A stretch of 64,000 nucleotides of DNA from Metridium senile (lineage: Eukaryota > Cnidaria > Anthozoa > Actiniaria > Metridiidae), in the NCBI GenBank assembly GCA_949775045.1, contig OX459097.1, forward strand, positions 6,899,685 to 6,963,684. Reading direction: 5' to 3'. This document shows, one piece after another, positions 22,601 through 33,599 of this stretch. Below the pieces are notes generated by a model. It was not told where the DNA came from. It was given only the letters and a program-made list of their open reading frames with translations, and did no database searches. Position 1 is the stretch's first letter. The number at the start of each line of letters is the position of its first letter. The position numbers and the translations under genes are program-made.

Positions 22601-25220
22601 TCTAAAACGAGCACATACACACACGTATATTTCAAAAATAATTTTCGGAGTGAACAGCGAATGGTGACGACCGCAAGGTACTGTGGGTCTTTGATATCAG
22701 GTATTTATGCCTACAGTTGTACCTCTATTAATTAAGCGGTCACCCATTAAGCGGTCACCCTAGGCCTCTATTAGGCGGCCACTTTGGAAAGTCCCAAGGG
22801 TAACTTAATAGAGGTACTACTGTATTACAATGATAAAACGATAAAAGCTAAAACTATAAAGACGATATATATTTAACGATAATTCATACCCTTCAAACTC
22901 ATGAGTCTCTACAGTGGATCTCGTTTGGTTTACAGGTGGGTTCGCTATCTTGTCATTGACAGTTTTGACATACTGCGAGTACAGTTTCCTTATACCAATA
23001 CAAAAAGCCAAGTAGTCCACGCAAAAAATGATGAAGAACTTCAAACAATCACCAACCATGTTCATCATGGATAAATGGAGTGGGCCAAACACATAGCTTA
23101 CCTGTGGAGAAAAACAGAATATATATCAAATTGTGGTAAATGCTTTTCTGGCCGAGGCAGGAAGAGGATTGCATTTTATAATATAATTGGGATAGTACGC
23201 GCGCGTTGATTGGTCAAACAACCGTGTTTCATGAGAGCATGAAACACATCCACGCCATTTTCAAGAGCGCGCGCTCATTCAACGGTCAGTTTTGTTGTTG
23301 TTTTGATCTTTCGCATGCACTTATTGGTCATTTTCGATGAATTGCAACGTAGGGAGAAATGACATCGTCAAATGAATAAAAGGGCATTTTTTTTTGTCTT
23401 TTCGCGCGATTGTTATTTTATAAAAGAAATGAAACACGTCTTCTGTTTTTTTCATTGGCTTATGAAAACCTTAATACGTTTGGGAGAATTCTCGAGTAGG
23501 TCCAAACACTCGACTTCGTCTCGTGTTTGGACTGATCTGCTCTCGAATTCTCCCAAACGCATCTCTGTTTTCATTAGCGCGTGAAAACACAGAAGACGTA
23601 TTTCATTTCTTAAAGCCCTAACCCAGAGCGATCGCATTGTGCATTGAGAAAGATGCTCCTCTTCCACTCTATGGAAAGTTTAAATAAGAGTGGTGGCCAC
23701 AACTACCACTATGCCTTGAAAAACAAGTATGTGACTGGTTGCGTCTGACTACATGAATAAATAATAAATTTAATTATTTCTAGCGCATTACATAAAATCT
23801 CAATGCTCTTACAATGGCAAGTATATAATATAATAAAATATAATATAATAATACAATTCAAAAAAAGCAGAAAATTAAAATTCAGAATTCACTACAGCCC
23901 CTATGAATGAATGAATGAATGAATGAATGAATGAATGAATGAATGAATGAATGAATGAATGAATGAATGAATGAATGAATGAATGAATGAATGAATGAAT
24001 GAGGTGGCATGGTAGCAAATCATCTTTCCTTGCAGTACTAGTCTTCTTCTTCGGCAGTCCATCGATATCGATGATGACTGTTATGCAAAAACGTTTTGAA
24101 TCTATGTCCTGCAAGCTCGCAGGTGGGCTGCAAGGCCTGCAAGTGAACGACATAGCCATACAAACACTGCATACGTGTCCAGTTGTTGTTGCAAGAGTGT
24201 GTCTACGCTCGTACATGGGCATGTTGATACACCTTCAGACGTTTTTGCTCTATGCTTTGGATGGATCTCTTAACCACTTCTCTCCACACCGCCTGTCTTA
24301 TTTATTGTGCAAGGCGTTATGCAGTACTTGTGCTGAATTACGAGAGGTGCAGCTCACGTGGTGGAGTTGGATGCGCTTACATTGTTAGAGAATTAATAAG
24401 TAAATAAACGCAAAGGGCAGTTCTTATGCAGATTATGATTTATACAAACTACTAAATAACTACCTGAAAGTTATAGGATGCTTGGAAAAACGTCAGAACA
24501 AGAGCTGTTGCGTAAAAACTGTGTGACAACAGAAGCAGAGTTCGAGGGGTTACATTAGTTTGTTCCAGGTAAAGACTAAAGGACACTGAGAAGCTATTTT
24601 GTTTTTCGGCAAGTGTGGCGTAGCCTGCAAGCCACAGGATACCCGTCAACAGGAAAAACAAAACTACAACAAGCGTGACAAGGTGCCACCATTGAGAGAT
24701 ATATCTTTCTTTGCCTTGACGTTTGACTTGCTTGAGTTCTTCTACTAGAATACCAATAACCCACAGTCCGACAAGCACATCTGAAAATAGAAAAAAAATT
24801 GGGGTATATACCAGCAAGTGAGAAACTTGGTCTGCTTGCTGCATCTTCTGTATTTTCTCTGCCTACATATACTATTTCTTCAAAAAAGACTACTAGTAGA
24901 AGAAGAAGAAGAAGAAGAAGAAGAAGAAGAAGAAGAAGAAGAAAAAGGAGAACAACAACAACAACAAGAAGAAAAAGAAGAAGAAGAAGAAGAAGAAGAT
25001 AAATAAGAACAAGAACAAGAACAACAAAAAGAAGAAGATGAAGGACAAGAAGCAGAACAAGAAGAACAAGAACAAGAAGAACAAGCAAGAAGAAGAAGAA
25101 GAAGAAGAAGAAGAAGAAGAAGAAGAAGAAGAAGAAGAAGAAGAAGAAGAACAGGAAGAACAAGAAAAACAAGAAGAACAAGAAGAAAAACAAGAAGAAC
25201 AAGAACAAGAAACGATGATC

Positions 25221-25278
<58 letters not shown>

Positions 25279-28050
25279 TTGATGATGATGATAATGACTA
25301 AGATGAAGATGAATTAGAAATAAAGTGTTGAAATAACAACATGTAACTAGAGTTCTTACCAATGGCTGATATCTGCAAAGATGTCGAGTTGGAGAGTTTA
25401 TCTTGAAAAGAAGCAATAACCAAAAGGCACATAAACCAGAACATGGATCCAAGATGGCTGATGTACTTCACCATTGGTACTTCCAGCCACTTTGTCCAGC
25501 AATTAGTGGGAAGACACTGGTACATCAACATAAATATTGGCATGAATATCCAATAGAGGAACACCAGTAAACCATTCAATGCTAAATTTCTTTCTTCCAT
25601 TCCTTGAAGACCGTGATATATCACAGAATTGAGCATAACCTGGCTGTAACGATGGGCTATAAACTACAAACGGGAAAAAAAAATAAATGATCAATTATTC
25701 TTTAAAATATAACACGTGCATATACACTTATAAATAAAAATAGAAATGTAAACTAGCGAGTAAACTAGTATAGGCTGCGACGGTGTTTGATATAAACGAT
25801 AGGCAATAGAATGAAATTTGTAACGATTCGAGCTTTAGCCCTTTGTCGGAGTAAAAAGCAAAAATTAAAAAAGGTTAGCGTTGCCGAGTGGACGACCGAA
25901 AGGAATTGTGGTGATACACTTACATACCATATATCAAGTTGCAAGAAGTTTTTATATGCTATTTTCTAGTCTCCTCTCAAAGAGAAAAGCAGCAAATGTG
26001 TTAAAAAGATATGAAAAGTGGAAATAATCAACAGAATACAACCTAATTAGTAAAGGTATGTGAGTGATTTTGTTTTTGTTTGATAATGTTTCGTTTTTTT
26101 AGGTTCTTTTTGAGCTTGGGATCCCTGTGCTACTATCACAACTCCTTTGCGTTGTTTTCGATTCAATCAGTGTTGCATGACAAGAGGCGACCATCGAGGC
26201 ATAAAATGTCAATACGCTAAATGGTTCTATTTTTCACAAAGGTGCATATATATATAAACATCACAGCTGCGCAGATCAAATTATAATGAAAGTAGCATAT
26301 ATATCTAAGCACAATAGTTCATTGTAACACTATATAGTTTACTTTATCATATACACCTAATTGCAAGAACGATGCCCTGACTTTTGTAATTTAGTGGGAT
26401 CACTCAAGCTGAACTCTTTCTTTTGCTATTCCTTTCTTACTAAATTATTAATGTTCTTTTTTCATGTGAAAACATTTTTGCAATTAGGTGTATGACATTA
26501 GGAGAGCCACTGAAACTATTCAAAGCATTAATTTTACGACCAGACAACATTCGTGTTGAAAACAAACCTGTGATGACATTTATTGACTAATTATAGCGTT
26601 AAGGACAATGGAGCCCCTCTATACATAAGGACCTTTACAATTACATCAGTTGTTATGAGTGTAGTGACATCAGATACTCGTAAACAGACTGAGCAAAAAG
26701 ATGTCAGGAAAATGTTTGACAAAAAATTATTTCCGAATTACACTGTATTTCTTTTAAAACGGAATAAATTGCCCCCAAAGCTGTTTTCTACGGAGTCCTC
26801 TAGGGGACATACAAAAAATGTTTTTTCTGTCGAGATTTTGGTCGAGTATTTGGTCGAGGTTTTGGTCGAGTTTTTGGTCGAGTTTTTGGACGAGTTTTTG
26901 GACGAGTTTTTGGACGAGTTTTTGGACGAGTTTTTGGTCGAGTTTTTGGACGAGTTTTTGGACGAGTTTTTGGTCGAGTTTTTGGACGAGTTTTTGATGA
27001 TATATATAGTTTACATTTTATTATATAGTTAACATCGATTTGTGATGTTATAGAGAGCTCCGTAGTTTTCCCACTTCTGGGCATGGGATTCTAAATTTCA
27101 CAAACCTTTTTGTTCCTGTGCTTGATGGCGAAATTCAACACACTGAGGGTCTTCTGTTGAGTGGAGCCTCCAATAATTTCTACCCCAAAAATATCTTCAA
27201 TAGCTGACATCGTCATAAACAGTGAGATCTCTTCCAGATCACAGCACTGATCAAGCAAAGCAACAGCAAATTCTTCGCACTTTTCAGCCAGCTTTAAGTA
27301 ATCTTCTCTGAACTCAAACTCTATATCAGCATGGATCAAGATTTCTCGCTTCAGAACAAAAGCTGTGTAAATTGGGTCGAGTTTATTCGATGTGTCATTC
27401 GGGTTTTGTAATAAGAACGTTAGGGCTATATGCACGGGACTCACCAAAGCTCGATACGTGTTTAAGTTATTAAGATAACAACCGAGTCTTCCAAGTGCTT
27501 GGCAGTTGTCACATCCACAGAACTTTGGATGTGGTCTCTCGATGACATATCCCTGGATCATAAGAAACTTTGTGATGTCAAAGTTCCCCATTTGAGCTGC
27601 CAGGACGAGAGGTGTTAAGACTCTTTTATGTAGACTGATTTGTGCAAGACTAGTTCGGCTTCGATGTCTCTCTACTGTATGAGTATAATCTTGGTTTCGG
27701 TTTTTCTCATATTGCACCAATAAGGCCACACATTCTAGGGATTCGACTTTGATCGCATCTAGTAGAGCATTCCCAATGTTTGCACCTCTGCCAAGCAACT
27801 CAGTCAAGATAGCAACATTCTTTTCTTGTACGGCAATCTGCAAACCCGTTCTTCCCGTTCTGTCAAAACAATCGATATTAACCAATTTGCCATCAAGAAA
27901 TTCCGTGACAGCATCTAGATCATTTCTTCGTATGGCTTCGATGAAGTAATTGTCTTCGTCACTGATTACAATTTGTGGTGATTTCACTTCGTTTAGCGGA
28001 GTATCCACAATGGTAGTGCTCACATTCCTTAATCTATTAAAGAAGGACAT
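19675..28050 (-). CDS. TRPC-like cation channel (TRPC-B), 8 exons
   Basis: Exons in gene order: 27106-28050, 25360-25663, 24464-24780, 22890-23101, 21762-21957, 20974-21105, 20644-20703, 19675-19797. All junctions are GT..AG and in frame, giving 762 aa. The first exon alone holds the ankyrin repeats, the zinc site PHPKFCGCDNC, FAVALLDQCC and the linker to RNKK; in TRPC-A and X this is split by an intron. Then come pre-S1 (FIAHRYSQ), S1-S2, S3-S4, S5 (FGPLHLSMMNM linker), pore helix FSHLFWALFGL, S6 to FQKVS, and TRP-domain helix VTFKVARTQILMQYV. The C-terminus ends TSTL, which fits a class I PDZ ligand; invertebrate TRP channels are known to bind PDZ scaffolds, so this is a reasonable inference. 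One of two near-identical tandem genes (see 33600-42281). Confidence 0.9.
19975..20173. mobile_element. 199-bp element with GAGGGGGGGTGTAAGGG ends
   Basis: Flanked on both sides by CAGTAT (19969-19974 and 20174-20179). Ends are inverted: GAGGGGGGGTGTAAGGG and CCCCTTACGCCTCCCTC. The inside is rich in TTTTGCGGT. The matching intron of TRPC-C has one uninterrupted CAGTATC, so this is an insertion unique to TRPC-B. Confidence 0.8.
21340..21735. repeat. GGT/GAT-rich microsatellite tract
   Basis: About 400 bp of impure GGT, GAT and GTGAT units in the intron before the TRPC-B pore exon. The open frames across it are low-complexity and not genes. TRPC-C carries a longer diverged version (35205-35820). 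Confidence 0.9.
22714..22822. mobile_element. MITE family P, copy 3 (short form)
   Basis: Starts cagttgtacctctatt and ends agaggtactactg, with TA on the right. It sits 3' of the TRPC-B S5 exon in the same place as the longer copy 36932-37168 in TRPC-C, so it predates the gene duplication. Confidence 0.85.
23422..23612. repeat. large hairpin, arms about 90 bp (MITE)
   Basis: Left end aagaaatgaaacacgtcttct and right end agaagacgtatttcatttctt are complements; the centre is gtccaaacactcgacttcgtctcgtgtttggac. The neighbouring 23185-23300 (cgcgcgttgattggtcaaac, gagagcatgaaac) belongs to the same insertion. TRPC-C lacks this block at the matching site. Confidence 0.8.
23902..24001. repeat. GAAT tetranucleotide microsatellite, about 25 units
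   Basis: Nearly pure (GAAT)n in a TRPC-B intron. The open frames through it encode only repeats (HSFI). The block around it (about 23745-24370) is absent from TRPC-C. Confidence 0.97.
24896..25283. repeat. GAA/GAACAA tract followed by GAT repeats
   Basis: From about 24896 to 25212 the plus strand is almost pure purine plus C (GAA, GAACAA), then (GAT)n to 25283. Intronic in TRPC-B, between the S1-S2 and S3-S4 exons. TRPC-C has only about 65 bp of similar repeats (38529-38596). All long open frames here are repeat artefacts. Confidence 0.97.
26354..26490. mobile_element. MITE with CACCTAATTGCAA ends, 137 bp
   Basis: CACCTAATTGCAAGAA at the left and TTTTTGCAATTAGGTG at the right, both next to TA. 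In TRPC-C the right end survives near 40530-40550 but the left end has been replaced by another hairpin (40001-40168). The termini resemble those of the 30519-30834 element. Confidence 0.75.
26827..26995. repeat. 12-bp minisatellite GAGTTTTTGGAC
   Basis: About 14 units of GAGTTTTTGGWC, in TRPC-B intron 1, 110 bp from the donor of exon 1. Because the unit is a multiple of 3 it leaves all frames open, giving repeats such as FLDE or KTRP. TRPC-C does not have it. Confidence 0.95.
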
Positions 28051-28921
28051 GCTTGCAGTTCTCTAATCCCAAACATGCACCGAAGACAAGCGCTTCTGTG
28101 AAAGATCAATATGTCATTTCACCAGTTCTTTATGGATATGGAAAAACAGGATTTCAGGATCTTAGGTATTCACGAGAAAGCCGAGAGCTTCTGGAATCAC
28201 CTGCAGATCGGTTAACAACACTATAACAGGAATACGAATCTTTGAAGCATGAACACTCACAATATTTAAATGTATTCGCATTTTTTGAAGCCAAACATAA
28301 CTGATTAATAGAAAACGACATTTTTTACCAATTCTGTTTAAGTTGATTTGGTCAGTAATTGTCCCATTTTTTGGAAGGTCAAAAGGGATAAATGGTGAAT
28401 GTTGCTGGGTTTTTTTTTTCAGATAATAACATGTACTGAATATTCTCGGTTTTCATTGACGTCATCAAACCCGGCAGCTATTTTTATGCATATACCTACA
28501 GGGCATGTAAACACTTGACTCAACACAAAATACTAACTTGTACGTAAATATATCCTGTCAACCATGCACCCAATATTACTGCAACTGTCGGTTTTCTCAC
28601 GCGCTGATCGGTCGACAGCTGTGGCAAATAGGAAGCCATGGCAACAAATCACGTCAAAAAGCACGTCTCGAGGGCGAATGCAAATATGGCCGCCATGCAC
28701 TTTATTATCATATTTTTTTAATTCATATTTTAATTGACCACTATATAGAAACAGAAGGTAAAAGGCCTGAGAGAAAAATATTAAATTCTCGAGAAGTTAT
28801 GAGAATTTCACCACGAGGTGAAAAACACCACAACGAGGCTAGCAAGGAAGCAGTTCACTGAGCACATACGTACAAATCTCTTGAATTTTGATTCCAAATA
28901 TATTCATTTGATTATATTCAT

Positions 28922-29371
28922 AGTAATGCATATGAGTTTTTTTTATTCTGTTCTTCTCTAAAATATTGTGGTGTGTTTTATTCCAGACTTGATGGGAGTT
29001 TCCGTCATCTTTTCTGGGCTCTTTTTGGTTTAACGGAGTACAACATATTTGAAACAAACATTCGATTTGATCGCTTCAACGTTATACAGATCACTGGTGA
29101 ATTGATGTTTGCACTTTATTGTGTGACTTCAGTCTTGATTGCACTGAATCTTCTCATTGCAATGTTGACCAGCACGTTCCATAAAATTGGGGTAAGTAAC
29201 AAAAAGAACAGTGGATTTGTCAGGGGTGGATCCAGAAATTTGTCAGGGTGGTGTCCCAATTGCAAATGAAGGGCTCTTGATGTTTGCTTGTTACTGTGTC
29301 GGTTCCATCCTGATTGCACTGAATCTTCTAATTGCCATGTTGACCAACACACTCCACAAAATTTGTGTAAA
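28922..29371 (+). pseudogene. stray copy of the TRPC-A pore/S6 exon and its partial duplicate
   Basis: About 450 bp nearly identical to 17620-18070 of TRPC-A, on the plus strand between two minus-strand genes. It carries intron end, acceptor, a full open pore/S6 exon (28987-29191, ...FRHLFWALFGLTEYN...STFHKIG), the gtaagtaac donor and then the partial duplicate ending AMLTNTLHKI. The donor of that last piece is destroyed (tgtaaaggcc). No other TRPC exon lies nearby on this strand, so this is an orphan fragment. Confidence 0.85.
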
Positions 29372-30518
29372 GGCCCGGGCAAACGGTTTCAACATTTGCA
29401 TCAACATCCTTCGTTTTTGTTGAATATGAATGTTTAAACGCTTTTAAACTCTTTCAACATCAATTCAACATCGATTCAACACGTTTCAACAATGTTGAAA
29501 GAGTTAAACTCATCGCTAATGATGAGCTTGGCGTTAGGTGCGCGGTCGGTGGGAATGAGGGAGTCTGGCACGATGCTAGCGGTAACCATAGTAACCCTGT
29601 CACATCCCACCGGGCACCTTTCACACTGACTGCAAACAGTCAGTGCAGTACTTACCTGCATACTTACCTATCCATATCTTACAGGAGAGGGTGGGTGGTC
29701 AGTGAAATTGCTAGTGAGCGTCTGGACCAGTGTTGCTTGCGATACCTAGCGTTAATAGCGAATGGCTTTCACATAGCTGAAGGCCAACCTTATTGCGAGA
29801 TCACGTGGATAGCGTGTGATCGTGTTGGGAGTCGATGGCGTAGATCATAATCGCGTACCGCAAATTGCGAAGTGACGTTTGCGATGATTGAACACGTAGC
29901 GTATGGTTGTGAAGGCGTGTTGCTAGCATAGGATTGCGGTTGTGGTGAGACCGAGTTATTGTCGTTTATCCCTTAGCTTGATTTTAACTTTGCCTAAATT
30001 GCATTTAACCACATTTAAAAAGCGTTTATTGTGTAGACTGTGTATTTTTGAAGGGTCACCGTCGCTGTTTGATCGCAAAATGCGTCGCGCGTAGAAAGGA
30101 AATTTCAAATTAATTTCCATAGCGAGTCCAGGCATAGATTGAAGTTTGTTCTGATGTTTGAAATATTGCAATTGCAACTAGCAATAATTTTTAATGATAG
30201 AAAAGTGGTTTTGACAAATACGACAATTAGGCGAAATAGAGGTTTCTATAAAACCGCATTGATTGTTTCACAAACTCCAGATCAAGGTCTTCGTTGTTGC
30301 TTAAAATAAAAGATTTATATGGAGGCATTTTTGAATAAAACGCTTTTAAACATTTACACAGCAAATAAATGAAATGATTCAAGCATCCATTTCACTTGAT
30401 CAAAAACATCACTACAAACGCTCAGAAAAAGTTCTTTTTGGTCTCATTTGTTCAAGACATAGTCTTAGTTATCCGTCTGGCGAACATGAACGAAATCACA
30501 TCAGGCTATTAGGATATA

Positions 30519-30834
30519 CGCCTAATTCAAAAAAGGTTGACGTGGAGAACGGCGATTGGCGATTTGTGATTGGCGATTGCACGACAGAAAGGGACTGTGG
30601 GTTATACCAATTTCTTCTTATTCCATTCTAAATTACCCAAACAATACCTCCACCGTTCACGATGACCTTAGATGGTTGTTTCGAAGGTTTCGCTGAACGT
30701 TTGAGGCATTGTTTGGGTAATTTAGAAAAGAATAAGAAGGAATTCGTATTACCAGTAGCTCCTCCCGGTCGTGCAATCGCCAATCACCAATCGCCAATCG
30801 CCGTTCGCCCCGTCAACCTTTTTTGAATTAGGTG
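30519..30834. mobile_element. 316-bp inverted-repeat MITE
   Basis: Ends CGCCTAATTCAAAAAAGG and CCTTTTTTGAATTAGGTG flanked by TA. The arms run far inward (ggcgattggcga and complement; acccaaacaat and attgtttgggt), so most of the element folds back. Non-coding. Confidence 0.85.
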
Positions 30835-31263
30835 TATATGATTTTCCGTTTGGTAAGATATAACTGCGCTTTTTCTTCTTATGTCTAATATTGCACACAT
30901 TTTTACAAAAGATTTCAGCATTGGCTTTTTAACATGTTACTCGTCGAGCACTGCAGTTTTATAACCACTGATACATTGGAAGATATCGAAAATTATTTTC
31001 AAAATAGGTAAACATTTCGACCGCTTACTCAAGGCTCGCATTGTTTTGGTTGTCCGAGATCACTATTGTCTATATTTTTTACTCAATTTGTGAATTCCGA
31101 TATGCATTGTCATTGTACGTTGGAAAAATTAACTTTTTGAAAATTTTTGATATAACGTAGATTTTATTAGGCTCTTTCAACTAAGCATAAAGAAAGTATA
31201 GAGTCCCGTGCAAAATTCGAGGGTTTTGCCCTGTTGAAGCTCAAAACGTGTATGGTTCCTTAA

Positions 31264-32267
31264 CTCTTTGCCTACGGAGACTATTATTGGATTTTTGACT
31301 GTTTTTTGGTGCGAAAAGTAAAAAAAATCGATTTCAATTCCAAATAAGGCGTTGTCAGAGAAACTGTTGCTGTTTCAAATTACCGATGGCTCAAGGTTTC
31401 TAGGAACGCCTTGCGGATTTTAGCTCGTCAGATTCCGAGTCAACACTTCGACCCTGAATTTTGCTAGTGCTTTTTTCAGTTATTTGCTACTACAAGAGCC
31501 CCTAGTCATGCATCATTAAGTTTGTCTAGGTGGTGGAGACGCTCTTTTGGACGAATTCGAAGGTGGAAGACGATTTTACAAAGAAAATAGCGCCAGCAGC
31601 TATGTCTATTGACAATGGCGTCGTTGGAGTAAAATCGCTTTCCTGGTCGTCTTGTAGTAGATACCAGAACCAACCAAGGCAATTTTGGTGATTTTCGCCT
31701 TATAAAGATGGCAATCGGCGCAGTTTTTGTCCGGTGGGAGCGGGTGACTGGGCACTTATAAAAAATCTATAAAGAATTGTGGTCTGGGCGATGTGCTGTC
31801 GAAAATGTGCATAATTACCCATAATGCTTTTCGTAGAGTAAATGGAGAAACGTGTTTTTGCGTTAGTAGGCTAAAAGAAACGGCTGTTGTGCTGCTCGTG
31901 GAAGATGTTAGATCATAAAAAGTAAAGAAATCAAAAGAGCTGGGGCTAATGTGTTCTGAGAATGCCGAATTTTGCTTTTAAAATGATATTATTGGTATAC
32001 AAATCAGAGGTGAAAAATGACGTTTATCGTGGTTGTTCTATGGCGCAAAAACGCACATTTTAACGTTCACCTTAACACAAAGGACTCTGTAGTTTATAAA
32101 TACGGATCTCAGTCAATCAATTAAGTGTCAGATGTTGTGGAACTTACCAGACAACACAGTTAACTATATATTAGAGCCATAACTTTCAAAACGAGAAAGC
32201 TAGAATTTTTGAAGTCACCAGTCCTGAGGGACTGATTTTTAAAGGGGCAGTATACGTAGGGAAAGAG
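31264..32267. mobile_element. 1.0-kb TTAA-flanked element, piggyBac-like
   Basis: TTAA at 31260-31263 and 32268-32271. Ends CTCTTTGCCTACGGAGACT on the left and, read inward from the right, CTCTTTCCCTACGTATACTG. TTAA plus a YYCTTTGCCT-type terminus is characteristic of piggyBac elements. I see no transposase frame, so it is non-autonomous. Confidence 0.75.
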
Positions 32268-32862
32268 TTAATAAAATTTTATATTTTTTTCAGGGGTTTT
32301 TGTGCGCGCGCACATCGTGGGCTCGAATCGAACGTTCATAAGCGTTCAAACGTAGCCAGTCCTTAAACATTTAATCACTAATCACCCGAAAATGCATGCT
32401 ATTACTTAATAATAATAACTTAATAATTCAAGTCTGTTTTAAGCGCTGAAAATAACATAAAAATACATAATTATAATTTAAAAGCTAATTTGAGCAAGTA
32501 AGTTTTCAGTTTTGATTTAAAAGTCATTTATTTTACAGAAAATATTTATTTGCACAGCGCCAGCCCAATTTAGTCAAGAAGGGCTCAGTTATAATCTATG
32601 AAACTGTGCTAAGTTATCAGTAGCATTCTTAAAAAAACGCTCGCTCAACTACAAGTCTTTGGCCGTGTTCACGTGTTCATTCGACTGACCAAAAAATGCT
32701 TTCAACTTCGATGAGATGTGCACTCAATAATTGTAATTTATAAGTTATTTTATAAAATAACTATTTGAAATCATGTATTTTGATTGGTTGAGGCGCGTGC
32801 TTTATGAGAGCACACAGCACGCGCGTTTTTTGTATTTTACGTCAATTTTACGTCAATTTGTA

Positions 32863-33060
32863 TTTTATAAAAGAATTAGAAAACTTGCTTTCTGTGCCGT
32901 GTATGCAGTTATAAAGCACTTGGGGATTGTCAGAACACTCGAGAAGTGTTGAGAAGCACTCCGCTTGGCGTCGTGCTTCTCTTAACACTTTTCTCGTGTT
33001 CTGACAACCCCGCGTGCTTTATAACTGCACACAGCACGCGCGCGCGTTTTCTATTTCTTC
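32863..33060. repeat. large hairpin related to the one at 23422
   Basis: Arms of about 90 bp: attttataaaagaattagaaaa ... and ... ttttctatttcttc, centred on gaagcactccgcttggcgtcgtgcttc. The flank (ttgattggttgaggcgcgtg) resembles the flank of the 23422 hairpin, so both belong to one family. Confidence 0.8.
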
Positions 33061-33303
33061 AGTAATGCTATACTGACTCTTCGTAAATATCTGGTATCGC
33101 TGTAACGGCTAAAACTCTGCCGGGATTGGGTATATTACTGGAGTTAGAAGCATAATCATAATGGTTGATCATATATGCATTAGATCATATCCACATGTAT
33201 TTTGAATATTAAAATTATTATTCTTATTATTGTTTAGTGGACAACTTACAAAAATAGAGAGGAAACTGTAGTTTACTGTATATATATATATATAACTAAA
33301 ATA

Positions 33304-33452
33304 GAGTACAAACATAGCTAAACATTAAAAGCGTGAAACATAAAAAGTGCTACTATTTTATGCTAATTCTATTGTTTTCTATTGTTTAATTAGCACTATT
33401 TAGTACTAATAAGTACTACTTGTTTCACGGGTAGACTATAATATTTGTACTC
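33304..33452. mobile_element. MITE family Q, copy 2
   Basis: gagtacaaacatagctaaac ... atatttgtactc, TA on both sides; diverged from copies 1 and 3. About 150 bp downstream of the TRPC-C stop codon. Confidence 0.8.
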
Positions 33453-33599
33453 TAGCTTCTTAATTTATCGATAAATTTGTGTGCTTTCACAGCATTGTCA
33501 TTTGTATATGTTGTAAAATAATAATAATAAACATTTCAATTATTCCTAGTTGTGTTCTAAATTACGCAGTGGAAATGAAATACTTTAATTTGTATATGT

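Larger units (their letters stand above)
28051..33599. other. 5.5-kb spacer between tandem TRPC-B and TRPC-C
   Basis: Contains the promoter side of TRPC-B, a stray TRPC-A pore exon copy (28922-29371), a MITE (30519-30834), a TTAA element (31264-32267), a hairpin (32863-33060) and a family Q MITE (33304-33452). Homology between the B and C units stops near 28100/42330 at the 5' side and about 19572/33495 at the 3' side. Apart from the stray exon I see no coding sequence. Confidence 0.6.

Noticed and set aside
23999..24388. 129-codon plus-strand frame after the GAAT repeat
   Set aside because: No family resemblance; it lies in a block inserted in a TRPC-B intron and absent from TRPC-C, so probably transposon debris.
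24594..25452. Several long open frames of poly-Phe/Leu, poly-His, poly-Glu and poly-Asp
   Set aside because: All arise from GAA/GAT repeats in an intron; no codon bias, and they overlap real TRPC-B exon ends.
25876..25925. gttgccgagtggacgaccgaaagg, tRNA-like B-box hint (also near 39184)
   Set aside because: No cloverleaf can be drawn: acceptor and anticodon stems are missing. It may be a remnant of a tRNA-derived SINE, but I cannot support that.
26827..26995. Regular repeats resembling a CRISPR array
   Set aside because: Units are contiguous without spacers and the genome is eukaryotic.
26583..27084. 149-codon plus and 94-codon minus frames with FLDE and KTRP repeats
   Set aside because: The 12-bp minisatellite keeps all frames open; it lies within TRPC-B intron 1.
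27749..27949. 66-codon plus-strand frame (copy at 41980-42180)
   Set aside because: Antisense of the TRPC-B/C ankyrin exon.
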